A DNA stretch of 64,000 nt, from positions 142,732-206,731 of the forward strand of contig NZ_JAAXPR010000002.1 in NCBI RefSeq assembly GCF_012396585.1. Direction: 5' to 3'. The notes beneath the pieces are model-generated. The model did not search any database and was not told where the DNA came from. It worked only from the letters and a program-made list of their open reading frames with translations. The position numbers and the translations under genes were made by a program. Shown here piece by piece: positions 54,086 through 63,905 of this stretch. Origin of the DNA: Streptococcus ovuberis. GTDB taxonomy: Bacteria > Bacillota > Bacilli > Lactobacillales > Streptococcaceae. Numbering within the stretch: the first letter of the stretch is position 1; each line of letters begins with the position of its first letter.

Positions 54086-55030
54086 CTAGAACCAACGTTT
54101 GTAAATAAAGTAAATAATAAAAGGAATGGTTGCGACAAAGGACAAAATGATAACGATGGCAAATGACCATGGATGACCACTTAAGGGAATAGAAGATTCT
54201 AAAACATTCATCCCATAGGCAGAGAAAACCATGGTTGGTATCTCAAGCAAAATAGTGAAGAGTGCCAGAGCCTTCATAATGACATTCTGGTTATTAGCGA
54301 TAATGGAGGCAAAGGCGTCGGACATGCCTGTTAAAATATTGCCATAGATGTTGGCCATCTCAAGCGCCTGCTGGGTGTCAATCAAAGTGTCTTCAAGTAA
54401 GTCTTCATCTTCTTCATACTTTTTCAAGATGCGCGAAGAAGTGATTAGCTTTTTGACCACTCGTTCGTTAGTCTTGAGTGAGGCCTGGAAGTAGACAATG
54501 GTCTTGCCTAACTCCATGAGTTCGATAAGCTCTTCGTTTCTGGTGGACTCGTGCAGACGCTTTTCAACCATTTCACTTTTACGTTCAATCTGACGAAGGG
54601 CAGTGAGGTACATGCCAGCGTTGCGGTAAAGAATTTGAAAGACAAAGCGAGACCGCATAAATGTGAAAAAGTTACGTTGTTTCTTAGAACGAAAAGATTC
54701 CAATAATTGTAAATCCTGCAAGCTAGTTGTGATAATCGCATCATCTACTAAAATAATCCCCAGCGGAATAGTCACATAGTAGGTTTTGTTGTTGCGTTCT
54801 TCGAGAATCGGGACGTCTACAATAATCAGTTTGTAATGGTCTTCGACAGTTACACGGGAAGTTTCTTCTGCATCGAGCGGTGCTCGTAAATCAGCGATGT
54901 CAAGATTATAGTATTCCGCAACTTCCATTGACTCGCTCTGGGAGGGGTTGACCAAGTTTATCCACACTCCTGCTTGGTAGGATTCTATTTCTTCTAAATG
55001 CGTCTCAGTAGAAAGAAAAATTTGTTTCAT
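54086..55030 (-). CDS. corA: CorA-family magnesium/divalent cation transporter
   Basis: A 314-aa channel protein. A long cytoplasmic domain is followed by two C-terminal membrane helices. The signature YGMNV after the first helix (near residue 278) and the basic C terminus (YFIYKRWF) are intact. It is divergent from uvrA, as in other streptococci. GGGAGG precedes its ATG. Confidence 0.94.
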   Translation of the reverse strand: MKQIFLSTETHLEEIESYQAGVWINLVNPSQSESMEVAEYYNLDIADLRAPLDAEETSRVTVEDHYKLIIVDVPILEERNNKTYYVTIPLGIILVDDAIITTSLQDLQLLESFRSKKQRNFFTFMRSRFVFQILYRNAGMYLTALRQIERKSEMVEKRLHESTRNEELIELMELGKTIVYFQASLKTNERVVKKLITSSRILKKYEEDEDLLEDTLIDTQQALEMANIYGNILTGMSDAFASIIANNQNVIMKALALFTILLEIPTMVFSAYGMNVLESSIPLSGHPWSFAIVIILSFVATIPFIIYFIYKRWF

Positions 55031-55223
55031 CGCGGTCCTCCCTTTTCATGATAATCAAGCTTTTAGGCCAGATTCTATTATACACTAAAAATGCCATTTC
55101 ACAAAACTCTTTTTTTGAAAATCTGACTGAAAATCTGACGTCAAACAGAGTGAAGAATCGCTTGAAGAAGTGCTGCTTTAAGGCTAGACGACCTTTTTTC
55201 TTTAGCTTCTTTTTTGAAAGTGC

Positions 55224-55229
55224 TATAAT
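55224..55229 (+). promoter_or_regulatory. -10 element of the uvrA promoter
   Basis: Extended -10 TGCTATAAT (TATAAT at 55224-55229), 28 bases before the uvrA ATG. No LexA-type palindrome is obvious. Confidence 0.6.
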
Positions 55230-55256
55230 GAAAGGAAGTTGTAGAAAGAGGGAAGT

Positions 55257-58079
55257 ATGCTAGATAAGATTGTGATTCATGGGGCGCGTGCCCACAATTT
55301 AAAAAATATTGATGTGGAGATTCCGCGGGATAAGCTGGTGGTTGTGACAGGTCTATCGGGGTCTGGTAAGTCCAGTTTGGCCTTTGATACCCTTTATGCA
55401 GAAGGGCAACGCCGTTATGTAGAGAGTCTATCTGCCTATGCCAGACAGTTTTTGGGCAATATGGACAAGCCTGATGTGGATAGCATTGATGGGCTATCGC
55501 CAGCGATTTCCATTGATCAGAAAACAACCTCCAAAAACCCACGTTCGACGGTCGGAACGGTGACTGAAATCAATGATTACCTGCGCCTGCTCTACGCTCG
55601 GATTGGTGTCCCTTACTGTATCAATGGTCACGGAGCTATTTCTGCGAGTTCCGTCGAACAGATAGTCGATCGGATTTTGGAATTGCCAGAGCGTCAGCGT
55701 CTGCAGATTTTAGCCCCTGTTATTCGTAAGAAAAAGGGCCAACATAAGACTGTTTTTGAAAAAATTCAAAAGGATGGCTATGTCCGAGTTCGGGTCAATG
55801 GGGAGGTCCATGATGTGACAGAGGTCCCTGACTTACCAAAGACATTTGCCCATACCATTGACGTAGTTGTTGACCGGATTGTGATTAAAGATGGCATCCG
55901 CTCAAGGCTATTTGATTCAGTGGAAGCGGCCCTACGCCTGGCAGATGGTTATGTTGTGATTGACACCATGGATGGTCAAGAATTGCTGTTTTCAGAGCAT
56001 TATGCCTGTCCAGTCTGTGGCTTTACAGTTCCCGAGCTAGAGCCACGTTTGTTTTCTTTTAATGCGCCATTTGGGTCTTGCAGTGAGTGTGACGGTCTGG
56101 GAAGTAAGTTGGAAGTGGATAAAGATTTGATCATCCCTGATCCGGAAAAGACCCTAAGAGAGGGAGCTCTAGCGCCGTGGAATCCGATTTCGTCTAATTA
56201 TTACCCGCAGATGTTGGAACAGGCCATGACTCAATTCGGGATTGATATGGATACACCGTTTAAGGACCTCAAGAAGGCTGAACAAGACTTAATATTAAAC
56301 GGCTCAAAGGGAGAACTCTTCCATTTTCATTATGAAAACGAATTTGGCGGGGTGAGGGATATTGATATTCCGTTTGAAGGCATCGTAGCGAACGTAGAAC
56401 GGCGTTACCGCGAGACAACTAGCGATTTTACTCGCAATGTCATGAGTGGCTACATGAATGAGTTACCGTGTGCTAGATGCAAGGGTTACCGCCTAAATGA
56501 TCAGGCCCTATCCATCAAACTTGGTGGAGAAGATGGTATCCATATTGGGGCTCTTTCAGACCTTTCCATTGCAGACCATTTGGACTTGGTCAAGGATCTA
56601 GCTTTGACAGCTAACGAAGAAACCATCGCTCGCCCCATTTTGAAAGAAATTATAGACCGTTTGACCTTCTTAAAGAATGTCGGGCTCAACTACTTGACAC
56701 TCTCTCGTGCAGCGGGAACCCTCTCTGGTGGAGAAAGCCAGCGGATCCGCTTGGCGACCCAGATTGGATCGAATTTATCAGGAGTCCTCTATATTCTGGA
56801 TGAGCCTTCTATCGGGCTCCATCAACGCGACAATGATCGCCTAATTGCCAGCCTTAAAAAGATGCGGGACTTGGGCAACACCTTGATTGTCGTGGAGCAT
56901 GATGAGGATACCATGATGGCGGCGGACTACCTGATTGATATTGGTCCAGGGGCTGGAAAATTTGGTGGAGAAATCGTTGCGGCAGGAACGCCAAAGCAAG
57001 TCGCCAGATCTAGTAAATCTATCACAGGTCAATATCTCTCGGGCAAGCGTAAAATTGAGGTTCCGCTGGAACGACGTGCTGGCAATGGCCGGTTTATCCG
57101 AATCACTGGTGCAAAGGAAAATAATTTGCAAAATGTGACCGCGACTTTCCCTTTGGGCAAGTTTATTGCTGTCACGGGCGTTTCAGGGTCAGGCAAGTCA
57201 ACCTTGGTCAATAGTATTTTGAAAAAAGGGATTGCCCAAAAGCTCAATCGTAATTCGGCTAAGCCAGGTAAACACAAGTCTATTGAAGGGATTCAATACC
57301 TGGATCGGTTGATTGACATTGACCAGAGTCCCATTGGACGAACACCGCGATCAAACCCTGCGACTTATACAGGGGTCTTTGATGATATTCGTGATCTCTT
57401 CGCGCAGACAAATGAAGCTAAAATTCGTGGGTACAAGAAGGGGCGTTTCTCTTTCAATATCAAGGGCGGTCGCTGTGAAGCTTGTGCAGGAGATGGAATC
57501 ATCAAAATCGAGATGCATTTCTTGCCAGATGTCTTTGTGCCTTGTGAGGTCTGCCATGGCCGACGTTACAATAGCGAAACCTTGGAGGTGCATTACAAGG
57601 AGAAAAATATTGCTCAAGTGCTAGATATGACAGTCAATGAAGCAGTGGCTTTCTTTCAACACATTCCCAAAATTGCCCGCAAGCTACAAACGATTCAGGA
57701 TGTGGGATTGGGGTATGTTAGCCTAGGCCAACCAGCGACGACCTTGTCTGGAGGTGAAGCCCAGCGGATGAAACTGGCGAGTGAGTTGCACAAGCGCTCA
57801 ACAGGAAAGTCTTTCTACATTCTGGATGAGCCAACAACAGGTCTGCATACGGAGGATATCGCTCGCTTGCTTAAAGTCTTAGAACGCTTTGTGGATGATG
57901 GCAATACGGTTCTGGTTATCGAGCATAATCTGGATGTCATTAAGACAGCAGACCACATCATTGACCTTGGACCAGAGGGGGGTGTCGGTGGTGGCCAAAT
58001 CATTGCGACAGGCACACCAGAAGAAGTTGCCGCCAATCCAGCTAGTTTCACGGGTCAGTATCTCAAGCAGAAACTTTAA
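55257..58079 (+). CDS. uvrA: excinuclease ABC subunit A
   Basis: Damage-recognition ATPase of nucleotide excision repair. The 940-aa protein has two ABC modules: Walker [13 protein letters not shown] (near residue 32) and GVSGSGKST (near residue 641), and signatures [12 protein letters not shown] and [12 protein letters not shown]. Zinc fingers are seen at CPVCGF...CSECDGLG and CEACAGDG...CEVCHGRRY. Length is normal. GAGGGAAGT precedes ATG 55257. It ends in its own terminator. Confidence 0.97.
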   Translation: MLDKIVIHGARAHNLKNIDVEIPRDKLVVVTGLSGSGKSSLAFDTLYAEGQRRYVESLSAYARQFLGNMDKPDVDSIDGLSPAISIDQKTTSKNPRSTVGTVTEINDYLRLLYARIGVPYCINGHGAISASSVEQIVDRILELPERQRLQILAPVIRKKKGQHKTVFEKIQKDGYVRVRVNGEVHDVTEVPDLPKTFAHTIDVVVDRIVIKDGIRSRLFDSVEAALRLADGYVVIDTMDGQELLFSEHYACPVCGFTVPELEPRLFSFNAPFGSCSECDGLGSKLEVDKDLIIPDPEKTLREGALAPWNPISSNYYPQMLEQAMTQFGIDMDTPFKDLKKAEQDLILNGSKGELFHFHYENEFGGVRDIDIPFEGIVANVERRYRETTSDFTRNVMSGYMNELPCARCKGYRLNDQALSIKLGGEDGIHIGALSDLSIADHLDLVKDLALTANEETIARPILKEIIDRLTFLKNVGLNYLTLSRAAGTLSGGESQRIRLATQIGSNLSGVLYILDEPSIGLHQRDNDRLIASLKKMRDLGNTLIVVEHDEDTMMAADYLIDIGPGAGKFGGEIVAAGTPKQVARSSKSITGQYLSGKRKIEVPLERRAGNGRFIRITGAKENNLQNVTATFPLGKFIAVTGVSGSGKSTLVNSILKKGIAQKLNRNSAKPGKHKSIEGIQYLDRLIDIDQSPIGRTPRSNPATYTGVFDDIRDLFAQTNEAKIRGYKKGRFSFNIKGGRCEACAGDGIIKIEMHFLPDVFVPCEVCHGRRYNSETLEVHYKEKNIAQVLDMTVNEAVAFFQHIPKIARKLQTIQDVGLGYVSLGQPATTLSGGEAQRMKLASELHKRSTGKSFYILDEPTTGLHTEDIARLLKVLERFVDDGNTVLVIEHNLDVIKTADHIIDLGPEGGVGGGQIIATGTPEEVAANPASFTGQYLKQKL

Positions 58080-58086
58080 TTTTAAT

Positions 58087-58119
58087 AACTCAGTCATAGG
58101 CAGATGGCTGAGTTTTTTT
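58087..58119 (+). terminator. intrinsic terminator after uvrA
   Basis: An 11-bp stem with one wobble (AACTCAGTCAT with ATGGCTGAGTT) and a 6-base loop, ending in TTTTTTT. Confidence 0.88.
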
Positions 58120-58383
58120 CTTGTGCGGAAAGATGAGATGGCTTTTCAATTGCCATGTTTTCTGGGGAAAGTGCCGTGTTGCTTAAAAGAGATGCCTTTT
58201 GGACGTTATAGTATTGCCACTTCAAAAATACCTCAACTAGTATAAGCATAAGCAATTGGATAGGTTGAATGCTATCACAGGGGTCGTTATCGAAATGTCG
58301 TCCTTAATGTGGAATAGCTATAGGATACTTAATTCAGCCTGCCTATTGGCGAAGGTTGGGGTTTGCTACATTCTAGCGGGAAA
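58120..58383. other. gene-free spacer upstream of the CtsR region
   Basis: I see no gene here. A 135-codon open frame starting at 58256 has no ribosome site and its sequence does not look like a protein. Confidence 0.5.
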
Positions 58384-58424
58384 GGTCAAAGAAAGTCAAA
58401 CAAAACCATTGACCTTTCCTGACC
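58384..58424 (+). promoter_or_regulatory. CtsR boxes 1 and 2 at the distal clpL promoter
   Basis: GGTCAAA-GAA-AGTCAAA (58384-58400) is a full match to the CtsR heptad repeat. A second box on the reverse strand, GGTCAGG-AAA-GGTCAAT, covers 58408-58424 and includes the -35 TTGACC (58409-58414). Confidence 0.8.
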
Positions 58425-58437
58425 AATGGTGTATACT
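58409..58437 (+). promoter_or_regulatory. distal clpL promoter
   Basis: TTGACC (58409-58414), a 17-bp spacer and TATACT (58432-58437). Transcription would start near 58444, about 395 bases before clpL. Confidence 0.7.
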
Positions 58438-58500
58438 AGATATCGTAAGGGATAGAAAAACCTTACAGGAGCAGGTTTGCTCACTATTTTTTGACAAAAA

Positions 58501-58517
58501 GGTCAGTTTTGGTCAAA
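58501..58517 (+). promoter_or_regulatory. CtsR box 3
   Basis: GGTCAGT-TTT-GGTCAAA, two heptads with the usual 3-base gap, downstream of the distal promoter. Confidence 0.65.
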
Positions 58518-58558
58518 AACTGACGTCAGCATTAGTCGTAGAAGGGAGGCTTGGTCAG

Positions 58559-58663
58559 ATGGACAGGCAATTCTTTTTTGAAAAATTGGTCAGTAAAGGT
58601 CAGTTGTACCTGGCTGAGCCAGAAATCATTCCACGATTGACAGGGTGTCACTTTGATTTTTAG
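58559..58663 (+). CDS. possible 34-aa upstream peptide in the clpL leader
   Basis: Starts MDRQFFFEKLVSKGQLYLAE. GGGAGG stands 9 bases before ATG 58559, and the frame ends at TAG 58661-58663. It would be translated only from the distal promoter. CtsR box 4 lies inside it, so the sequence may be constrained by DNA binding rather than by protein. Weak support. Confidence 0.3.
   Translation: MDRQFFFEKLVSKGQLYLAEPEIIPRLTGCHFDF
58588..58604 (+). promoter_or_regulatory. CtsR box 4
   Basis: GGTCAGT-AAA-GGTCAGT, two identical heptads. Confidence 0.65.
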
Positions 58664-58669
58664 AAAATT

Positions 58670-58692
58670 GGTCAGAAATGGTCAATTATAAT
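58670..58692 (+). promoter_or_regulatory. CtsR box 5 and proximal clpL -10
   Basis: GGTCAGA-AAT-GGTCAAT (58670-58686) directly abuts TATAAT (58687-58692). Bound CtsR would cover the promoter spacer. Start expected near 58699, giving a 140-base leader with a hairpin (GCTGATATC/GATATCAGC, 58770-58789). Confidence 0.75.
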
Positions 58693-58838
58693 ACACAAAA
58701 CTAACAAACATTACAATTTAGAAAAGGAATTGAACCCGAACCGAAAGCTCGGAAAAAAGATAGCTCGTAGCTGATATCAGGATATCAGCCGACCTCCTAT
58801 TTTTCAGTCGCTTTCTAGTGGTTCTTGGTATCTTATTT

Positions 58839-60938
58839 ATGAACAACAACTTTAACAATTTCAACAACATGGACGATATTTTCAACCAACTCATGGGCAA
58901 CATGGGTGGTTACTCTAGTGAGCGGCGTCGTTACAGCATCAACGGTCGTGAGGTGACACCGGAAGAGTTTGCCTACTACCGTCAAACTGGTCATCTTCCG
59001 CAAAGTGAAGCCAGCTCTGCTATGCCCCAAAAACAAGGCAATATGAAGCAAGACGGCATCCTGGCAAAACTAGGTACTAACTTGACCGAGCAGGCACGCC
59101 AAGGCAAGCTGGATCCTGTCATCGGGCGCAACAAGGAAATCCAGGAAACGGCTGAAATCCTGGCCCGTCGGACCAAGAACAATCCGGTCATGGTCGGGGA
59201 CGCTGGGGTCGGTAAGACTGCGGTTGTCGAAGGCTTAGCGCAGGCTATTGTCAACGGTGATGTGCCAGCTAGCATCAAAAACAAGGAAATCATCTCCATC
59301 GACATCTCTGGACTTGAGGCTGGAACCCAGTACCGTGGGGCTTTTGAAGAAAATGTCCAAAACCTGCTGGACGAGGTCAAACAGGCTGGCAATATCATCA
59401 TTTTCTTCGATGAAATCCACCAAATCCTGGGTGCTGGCTCAACTGGCGATGGTCAAGGTTCTAAGGGCTTGGCGGATATTCTCAAACCTGCCCTATCCCG
59501 TGGCGAGCTCTCTGTCATCGGGGCGACTACTCAAGACGAGTACCGCAATACCATCTTGAAAAATGCTGCGCTGGCCCGCCGCTTCAACGAAGTCAAGGTC
59601 AATGCACCGTCTGCAGCGGACACCTACGAGATTTTGAAAGGCATCAAGCCGCTCTATGAAGCCCACCACAATATCGAGTTGCCAGATAGTGTCTTGAAGG
59701 CAGCAGTAGATTACTCTGTGCAGTACATTCCACAACGCAGCTTGCCAGATAAGGCTATCGACTTGATCGACGTGACGGCAGCTCACTTGGCAGCCCAACA
59801 CCCTGCGACAGACCTCAAGAGCTTGGAAGCAGAAATGGCTGAAGCCAAACGTCTGCAAGAAGCAGCAGCAGAGCGGGAGGACTACGAAACAGCCCTTAAT
59901 GAAAAAGTGCGGATTGAAAAACTGCAAGAGCAGATGGACAACCACACCGAGAGCCAAAAGGTCGTGGCTAGCGTTAACGACGTAGCAGAGGCAGTGGAAC
60001 GCATGACCGGCATCCCTGTTTCGCAAATGGGAGCTTCAGACATAGAGCGCCTCAAGGATATGAAGTCTCGCTTGGAGGCTAAGGTCATCGGGCAAAATCC
60101 TGCAGTTGAGGCTGTCTCTAAGGCCATTCGCCGCAACCGTGCTGGCTTTGATGAGGGTAACCGCCCAATCGGTTCCTTCCTCTTTGTCGGTCCAACAGGT
60201 GTCGGCAAGACCGAGTTGGCCAAGCAACTGGCCCTGGATATGTTTGGCAACAAGGATGCCATCATCCGTCTGGACATGTCTGAGTACAGCGATCGCACAG
60301 CAGTGTCTAAGCTGATTGGAGCGACGGCTGGTTATATCGGCTACGACGACAACAGCAACACTTTGACTGAGCGGGTGCGCAGAACCCCTTACTCCATTGT
60401 TCTCTTGGATGAAATCGAGAAGGCTGATCCGCAGGTCATTACCCTCTTGCTCCAAGTGCTTGATGATGGGCATTTGACAGATGGTCAGGGGAACACAGTT
60501 AACTTCAAGAACACCATTATCATTGCAACGTCTAACGCTGGCTTTGGTTATGGCTCTTCTGGGGAAATGGCGGAGCAGGACATCATGGATCGGATTGCCC
60601 CCTTCTTTCGTCCAGAGTTCCTCAACCGCTTCAACGGCGTGATTGAGTTCAACCATTTGAACAAGGATAATCTGGTACAAATCGTGGACCTCATGCTTGC
60701 CCAAGTCAACCAGACCCTCGGCAAGAAAGGCATTAGCCTGGAAGTCACTCCGAAAGCAAAAGACTTCCTCATGGAAGAAGGCTACGACCCAAACATGGGC
60801 GCTCGTCCCCTTCGTCGGGTCATCGAGAGCCAAATCCGTGACAAGGTCACTGACTTCTACCTGGACAATATGGAAGCCAAAGAGCTTCAAGCAGACGTGG
60901 TTGACGGGGAAGTCGTCATTACAGAAAAAGTAGCTTAA
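58839..60938 (+). CDS. clpL: ATP-dependent Clp ATPase ClpL
   Basis: A heat-shock disaggregase/chaperone of the Hsp100 class. The 699-aa protein starts with the asparagine-rich [15 protein letters not shown] typical of ClpL, lacks the classical long N-domain, and has two AAA+ modules: Walker [10 protein letters not shown] near residue 120 and GPTGVGKTE near residue 450, with [12 protein letters not shown] and [10 protein letters not shown] as Walker B. A middle coiled coil spans about 325-370. I start at ATG 58839 by homology. No clear Shine-Dalgarno precedes it, which is odd. Five CtsR boxes lie upstream. Confidence 0.95.
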   Translation: MNNNFNNFNNMDDIFNQLMGNMGGYSSERRRYSINGREVTPEEFAYYRQTGHLPQSEASSAMPQKQGNMKQDGILAKLGTNLTEQARQGKLDPVIGRNKEIQETAEILARRTKNNPVMVGDAGVGKTAVVEGLAQAIVNGDVPASIKNKEIISIDISGLEAGTQYRGAFEENVQNLLDEVKQAGNIIIFFDEIHQILGAGSTGDGQGSKGLADILKPALSRGELSVIGATTQDEYRNTILKNAALARRFNEVKVNAPSAADTYEILKGIKPLYEAHHNIELPDSVLKAAVDYSVQYIPQRSLPDKAIDLIDVTAAHLAAQHPATDLKSLEAEMAEAKRLQEAAAEREDYETALNEKVRIEKLQEQMDNHTESQKVVASVNDVAEAVERMTGIPVSQMGASDIERLKDMKSRLEAKVIGQNPAVEAVSKAIRRNRAGFDEGNRPIGSFLFVGPTGVGKTELAKQLALDMFGNKDAIIRLDMSEYSDRTAVSKLIGATAGYIGYDDNSNTLTERVRRTPYSIVLLDEIEKADPQVITLLLQVLDDGHLTDGQGNTVNFKNTIIIATSNAGFGYGSSGEMAEQDIMDRIAPFFRPEFLNRFNGVIEFNHLNKDNLVQIVDLMLAQVNQTLGKKGISLEVTPKAKDFLMEEGYDPNMGARPLRRVIESQIRDKVTDFYLDNMEAKELQADVVDGEVVITEKVA

Positions 60939-60942
60939 TCAG

Positions 60943-60978
60943 AAAAGCCACCACCTATTCACATAGGCGGTGGCTTTT
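60943..60978 (+). terminator. intrinsic terminator after clpL
   Basis: A 16-bp stem (AAAAGCCACCACCTAT with ATAGGCGGTGGCTTTT, one mismatch), TCAC loop, then T's. It may also serve the convergent DUF2812 gene. Confidence 0.85.
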
Positions 60979-60987
60979 TAGTAGAGA

Positions 60988-61599
60988 TTATTTTTTCGGT
61001 TTAGCCTGATAGGCAATGTAGAGATAGAATAAGGTTGTGGCGAGTGTTAGATAAAAGAGGACACCAGCCCGTAAGAGGGCAAAGGGCAATTCAAAGAGAA
61101 ATGAGAATAGAAAATCTGTACCATCTAACTGCCAAAGTCCTGGTGTTAAAAATAGAGATTTAGGGTCTTGAAAAGGAGTAGCGAGATCGGAGATGCTGGT
61201 GAAATGAATAAAACTGTAACATAAGAAAATCATGGCTGTGGCAAGGGCGCTTTTACGATACCGTTGATAGAAAGCCAATTGCGATTCCTCATCAGAAAAC
61301 AGAACGTCTTCATGACCATGAGCGAGTTGACGGAAGTAGTGACTCCCACTGGACGGTGATCCAGAAATGTGTTCCTAACCACTGTCTTCAAAAAGCATGA
61401 GATAGTCCTGGTATTGTTCCTTGGATAGTTGATCTCGGAAATCAATTCGGACAGTGGTGATTTGTTCAGCAACACAAGGTTCGAAGTGGTAATAGAGTTG
61501 GGGAATAGGAACGCCTACCAATCGATATCCTTTGGATTGCATACGGTTTATCCAGTCTTCTTCTCTTTTTAAGTTAGTGAATAGTTTCCATTTTTTCAT
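60988..61599 (-). pseudogene. DUF2812-family protein cut by one amber codon
   Basis: One continuous frame of 204 codons reads from MKKWKLFTNLKREEDWINRM through LMLFEDSG, a TAG at 61375-61377, then EHISGSPSSGSHYFRQ, a linker and two membrane helices ending in AYQAKPKK. DUF2812 proteins usually have tryptophan at the stop position (GWEH), so a TGG-to-TAG change explains it. Nothing else is damaged. It is paired with the PadR gene, the usual DUF2812 arrangement. Recent loss or readthrough are both possible. Confidence 0.8.
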
Positions 61600-61608
61600 G
61601 ATACCCTC

Positions 61609-61920
61609 CTACAAATGAAAGTGTTCAGCGATTTGAGTGAGTTTTCGAAGACGTTTTGTTTCCAGAATAAGGATTTCTTTTCCAGCCTCAGTGATCTGAT
61701 AGACCTTTCGCCGAGCATCGTTGGAAGGAACACTGGCAATCCAATGAAGTTTTAACAAATTTTCTATGGCACCGTACATGGTTCCTGCTGCGATTTTGAC
61801 ATCGCCATCACTCAGATCGTCCACCAGTTGCATCACAGCGTAGCCATGGGCAGGTTCGATCAATGCCAATAAGATATAGTAGGTCGTCTCCGTTAAAGGA
61901 AGTTGCTTGGGTCGTTTCAC
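61609..61920 (-). CDS. PadR-family transcriptional regulator
   Basis: A 103-aa winged-helix regulator: LTETTYYILLALIEPAHGYA, then GTMYGAIENLLKLHWI and DARRKVYQITEAGKEIL. It lies 9 bases before the DUF2812 gene on the same strand. Inverted repeats at 61944-62013, between it and the MerR gene, are its likely operator. Confidence 0.92.
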   Translation of the reverse strand: MKRPKQLPLTETTYYILLALIEPAHGYAVMQLVDDLSDGDVKIAAGTMYGAIENLLKLHWIASVPSNDARRKVYQITEAGKEILILETKRLRKLTQIAEHFHL

Positions 61921-61943
61921 TAGGCATTACCTTTCTAGTCTGT

Positions 61944-62013
61944 TCAACTATACAGTTTAACTTTATATCTCTATTATATATCGTTAAACTATGTAGGTCA
62001 ACTGTATAGTTGA
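61944..62013 (-). promoter_or_regulatory. operator region of the PadR gene
   Basis: TCAACTATACAGTT (61944-61957) and its exact complement (62000-62013) bound 42 bases. Inside, CAGTTTAAC and GTTAAACTA form a further dyad. The arrangement puts multiple PadR half-sites over the reverse-strand promoter. Confidence 0.55.
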
Positions 62014-62040
62014 TTTTTTTAAAATTTTTTCAAAAAACGC

Positions 62041-62071
62041 TTGACCCTCACGCCACGTGATAGAATAGAAT
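62041..62071 (+). promoter_or_regulatory. MerR-type promoter
   Basis: TTGACC (62041-62046) and TAGAAT (62066-62071) are 19 bp apart, the stretched spacing of MerR-activated promoters. The dyad CACG-CCA-CGTG (62049-62059) sits in the spacer. AAGGAGGA lies before ATG 62093. Autoregulation by the encoded protein is likely. Confidence 0.7.
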
Positions 62072-62092
62072 AAGAGTCAAGGAGGAACAGTC

Positions 62093-62809
62093 ATGAAAAC
62101 AGTCAAAGAAGTCAGTCAACTGGCAGGTGTGAGCGTACGCACCCTGCACTATTACCATGAGATTGGGCTTCTATGCCCTACTCAGGTGACAGACAGCGGC
62201 TACCGGCTTTATGACGATAAGGCCCTCATGCGGTTGCAAGACATCTTGCTGTTTCGTGAGTTAGATGTTCCTCTGAAGAAAATAGCAGAGCTGATGGACA
62301 GTAGCCAGGCAGTTAGACAGTCTGTTCTGAGGGACCATGTTCGCATCTTAGAACTTCGCAGAGACCGCTTGGAAACCCTTGTTCAGCTCGCCAATGACCT
62401 CATCAAAGGAGAACAACCGATGAACTTAGAAGCTTTTAACCAAGATCAATTAGCAGCCTTCCAAGAGGAGGCCCAAAAACGCTGGGGAGATACAGCGGCC
62501 TTTCAAGCCTTTACCGAGACTGCGACAGACCAAGACTGGCAAGCCAGCAACCAAGAATTGATGACTGTCTTTGCTGGATTTGGCAAGCTCTTAGACCTGC
62601 CTGTGACAGATCCTGCTGTCCAAGGTCAGGTCAAGGCCTTACAAGACACCATTACCAAACACTATTACCCTTGCACTGATGAGATCTTGCAAGGATTGGG
62701 CCTCATGTATGTAGAAGACAATCGCTTCACTCAGACCATTGACCAGGCAGCAGGTGAGGGGACAGCGAGATTTGTCTCTGAGGCGATCGCTTTTTACACT
62801 CAAGCCTAA
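62093..62809 (+). CDS. MerR-family regulator with TipAS-type domain
   Basis: A 238-aa activator. The N-terminal winged helix (VKEVSQLAGVSVRTLHYY, then GYRLYDDKALMRLQDI) is of MerR type, followed by a dimer helix (residues 80-108) and a C-terminal all-helical domain (115-238) like TipAS, which binds antibiotics such as thiopeptides. No target gene is adjacent, so it may act on its own promoter and distant genes. A decayed paralogue lies at 12385. Confidence 0.9.
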   Translation: MKTVKEVSQLAGVSVRTLHYYHEIGLLCPTQVTDSGYRLYDDKALMRLQDILLFRELDVPLKKIAELMDSSQAVRQSVLRDHVRILELRRDRLETLVQLANDLIKGEQPMNLEAFNQDQLAAFQEEAQKRWGDTAAFQAFTETATDQDWQASNQELMTVFAGFGKLLDLPVTDPAVQGQVKALQDTITKHYYPCTDEILQGLGLMYVEDNRFTQTIDQAAGEGTARFVSEAIAFYTQA

Positions 62810-62899
62810 GTTTCCTATTTTCTCTCTTCGTGATTTGTGGTATAATAAACCGAAATCCTTCTAGCCCTGCTAGATGAAAACACGTAAAAGGAGATTCCC

Positions 62900-63616
62900 A
62901 TGGGACGTAAGTGGGCCAATATTGTGGCGAAGAAGACCGCGAAAGACGGTGCCAACTCAAAAGTTTATGCCAAATTCGGCGTTGAAATCTATGTAGCAGC
63001 CAAAAAAGGTGATCCAGATCCAGAGACCAACGGAGCGCTACGCTTTGTTATCGACCGTGCCAAGCAGGCGCAGGTGCCTAAGCACATCATCGACAAGGCC
63101 ATTGATAAGGCAAAGGGCAATACAGATGAGACCTTTACAGAGGGACGTTACGAAGGGTTTGGGCCAAATGGTTCCATGATTATCGTAGATACTCTGACCA
63201 ACAATGTCAATCGTACCGCAGCTAATGTACGTGCAGCCTTTGGTAAAAATGGGGGCAATATGGGAGCCTCAGGCTCAGTTTCCTTCATGTTTGATAAAAA
63301 AGGGGTCATTGTCTTTTCTGGCGACGACGCAGACAGCATTTTTGAATTGCTCCTTGAAGCAGATGTTGAAGTAGATGATGTTGAAGCAGAAGAAGGAACT
63401 ATCACCGTCTACACCGCTCCGACAGATCTACACAAAGCTATCGTGGCTCTGCAAGAGTCAGGGATCACAGCGTTTCAAGTGACTGAGCTGGAAATGTTGC
63501 CTCAATCTGAAGTCAGCCTCAGTGACGAAGATCTTGCGATCTTTGAGAAGCTCTATGATGCCCTTGATGATGATGAAGACGTTCAGAAAATCTACACCAA
63601 CGTTGAAGGTTTCTAA
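62900..63616 (+). CDS. YebC/PmpR-family protein
   Basis: A 238-aa protein starting [19 protein letters not shown], with [19 protein letters not shown] and [15 protein letters not shown], the conserved core of the family. Members act as DNA-binding regulators, and some were recently tied to relief of ribosome stalling at prolines. Streptococci often carry two paralogues; this is the YeeN-like form by its MGRKWANI start. AAAGGAG precedes the ATG. Confidence 0.93.
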   Translation: MGRKWANIVAKKTAKDGANSKVYAKFGVEIYVAAKKGDPDPETNGALRFVIDRAKQAQVPKHIIDKAIDKAKGNTDETFTEGRYEGFGPNGSMIIVDTLTNNVNRTAANVRAAFGKNGGNMGASGSVSFMFDKKGVIVFSGDDADSIFELLLEADVEVDDVEAEEGTITVYTAPTDLHKAIVALQESGITAFQVTELEMLPQSEVSLSDEDLAIFEKLYDALDDDEDVQKIYTNVEGF

Positions 63617-63744
63617 CCTTAAATTAATGTGACAAATGCTTTGCACCGATGAGTGTCTCCAAGTATTTGCCGTTTCAGAAGTAAAAATTGCCTAGATGCT
63701 TTGCATAAGAGCGGGAATTCTGGGCGATTTTGTGTTAAATCATG
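63617..63744. other. spacer after the yebC-type gene
   Basis: No gene. ATGCTTTGCA occurs twice (63636-63645 and 63695-63704). These could be flanks of the adjacent insertion-like structure or simple chance. Confidence 0.4.
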
Positions 63745-63905
63745 ACCACCCGTCAAACGGGTGGTTTGAATAAGGGCTATAAGCCCACGACACCAGCCAG
63801 CGCCTATGCTGCTCTCTTTCACTTTGTTCAAGCCTAACCGCTTTTGACTCGTCACTCGCCTCTTAAAGAGGCGTTAGTATTACTTGCCATTATCCCTAAA
63901 GGGAT
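63745..63905 (-). mobile_element. candidate right end of an IS200/IS605-type element
   Basis: Four hairpins in a row: ACCACCCGT/ACGGGTGGT (63745-63765), GGGCT/AGCCC (63774-63786), CGCCTCTT/AAGAGGCG (63857-63873) and ATCCCT/AGGGAT (63892-63905). Read on the reverse strand, this resembles the structured 3' region of tnpB-carrying elements, which also yields the guide (omega) RNA. No transposase is in the window; it should lie beyond 64000 if the reading is right. Confidence 0.45.

Noticed and set aside
58256..58558. Longer frame extending the 34-codon reading upstream of clpL to 135 codons
   Set aside because: It runs through a promoter and three CtsR boxes and has no ribosome site at its start; only the last 34 codons have one.
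60036..60890. 284-codon open frame on the reverse strand inside clpL
   Set aside because: It is an antisense shadow of a well conserved gene, with no ribosome site and no family resemblance.
63619..63855. 78-codon reverse frame over the hairpin chain
   Set aside because: It is made of hairpin arms and has no ribosome site; the structure explains the sequence better.
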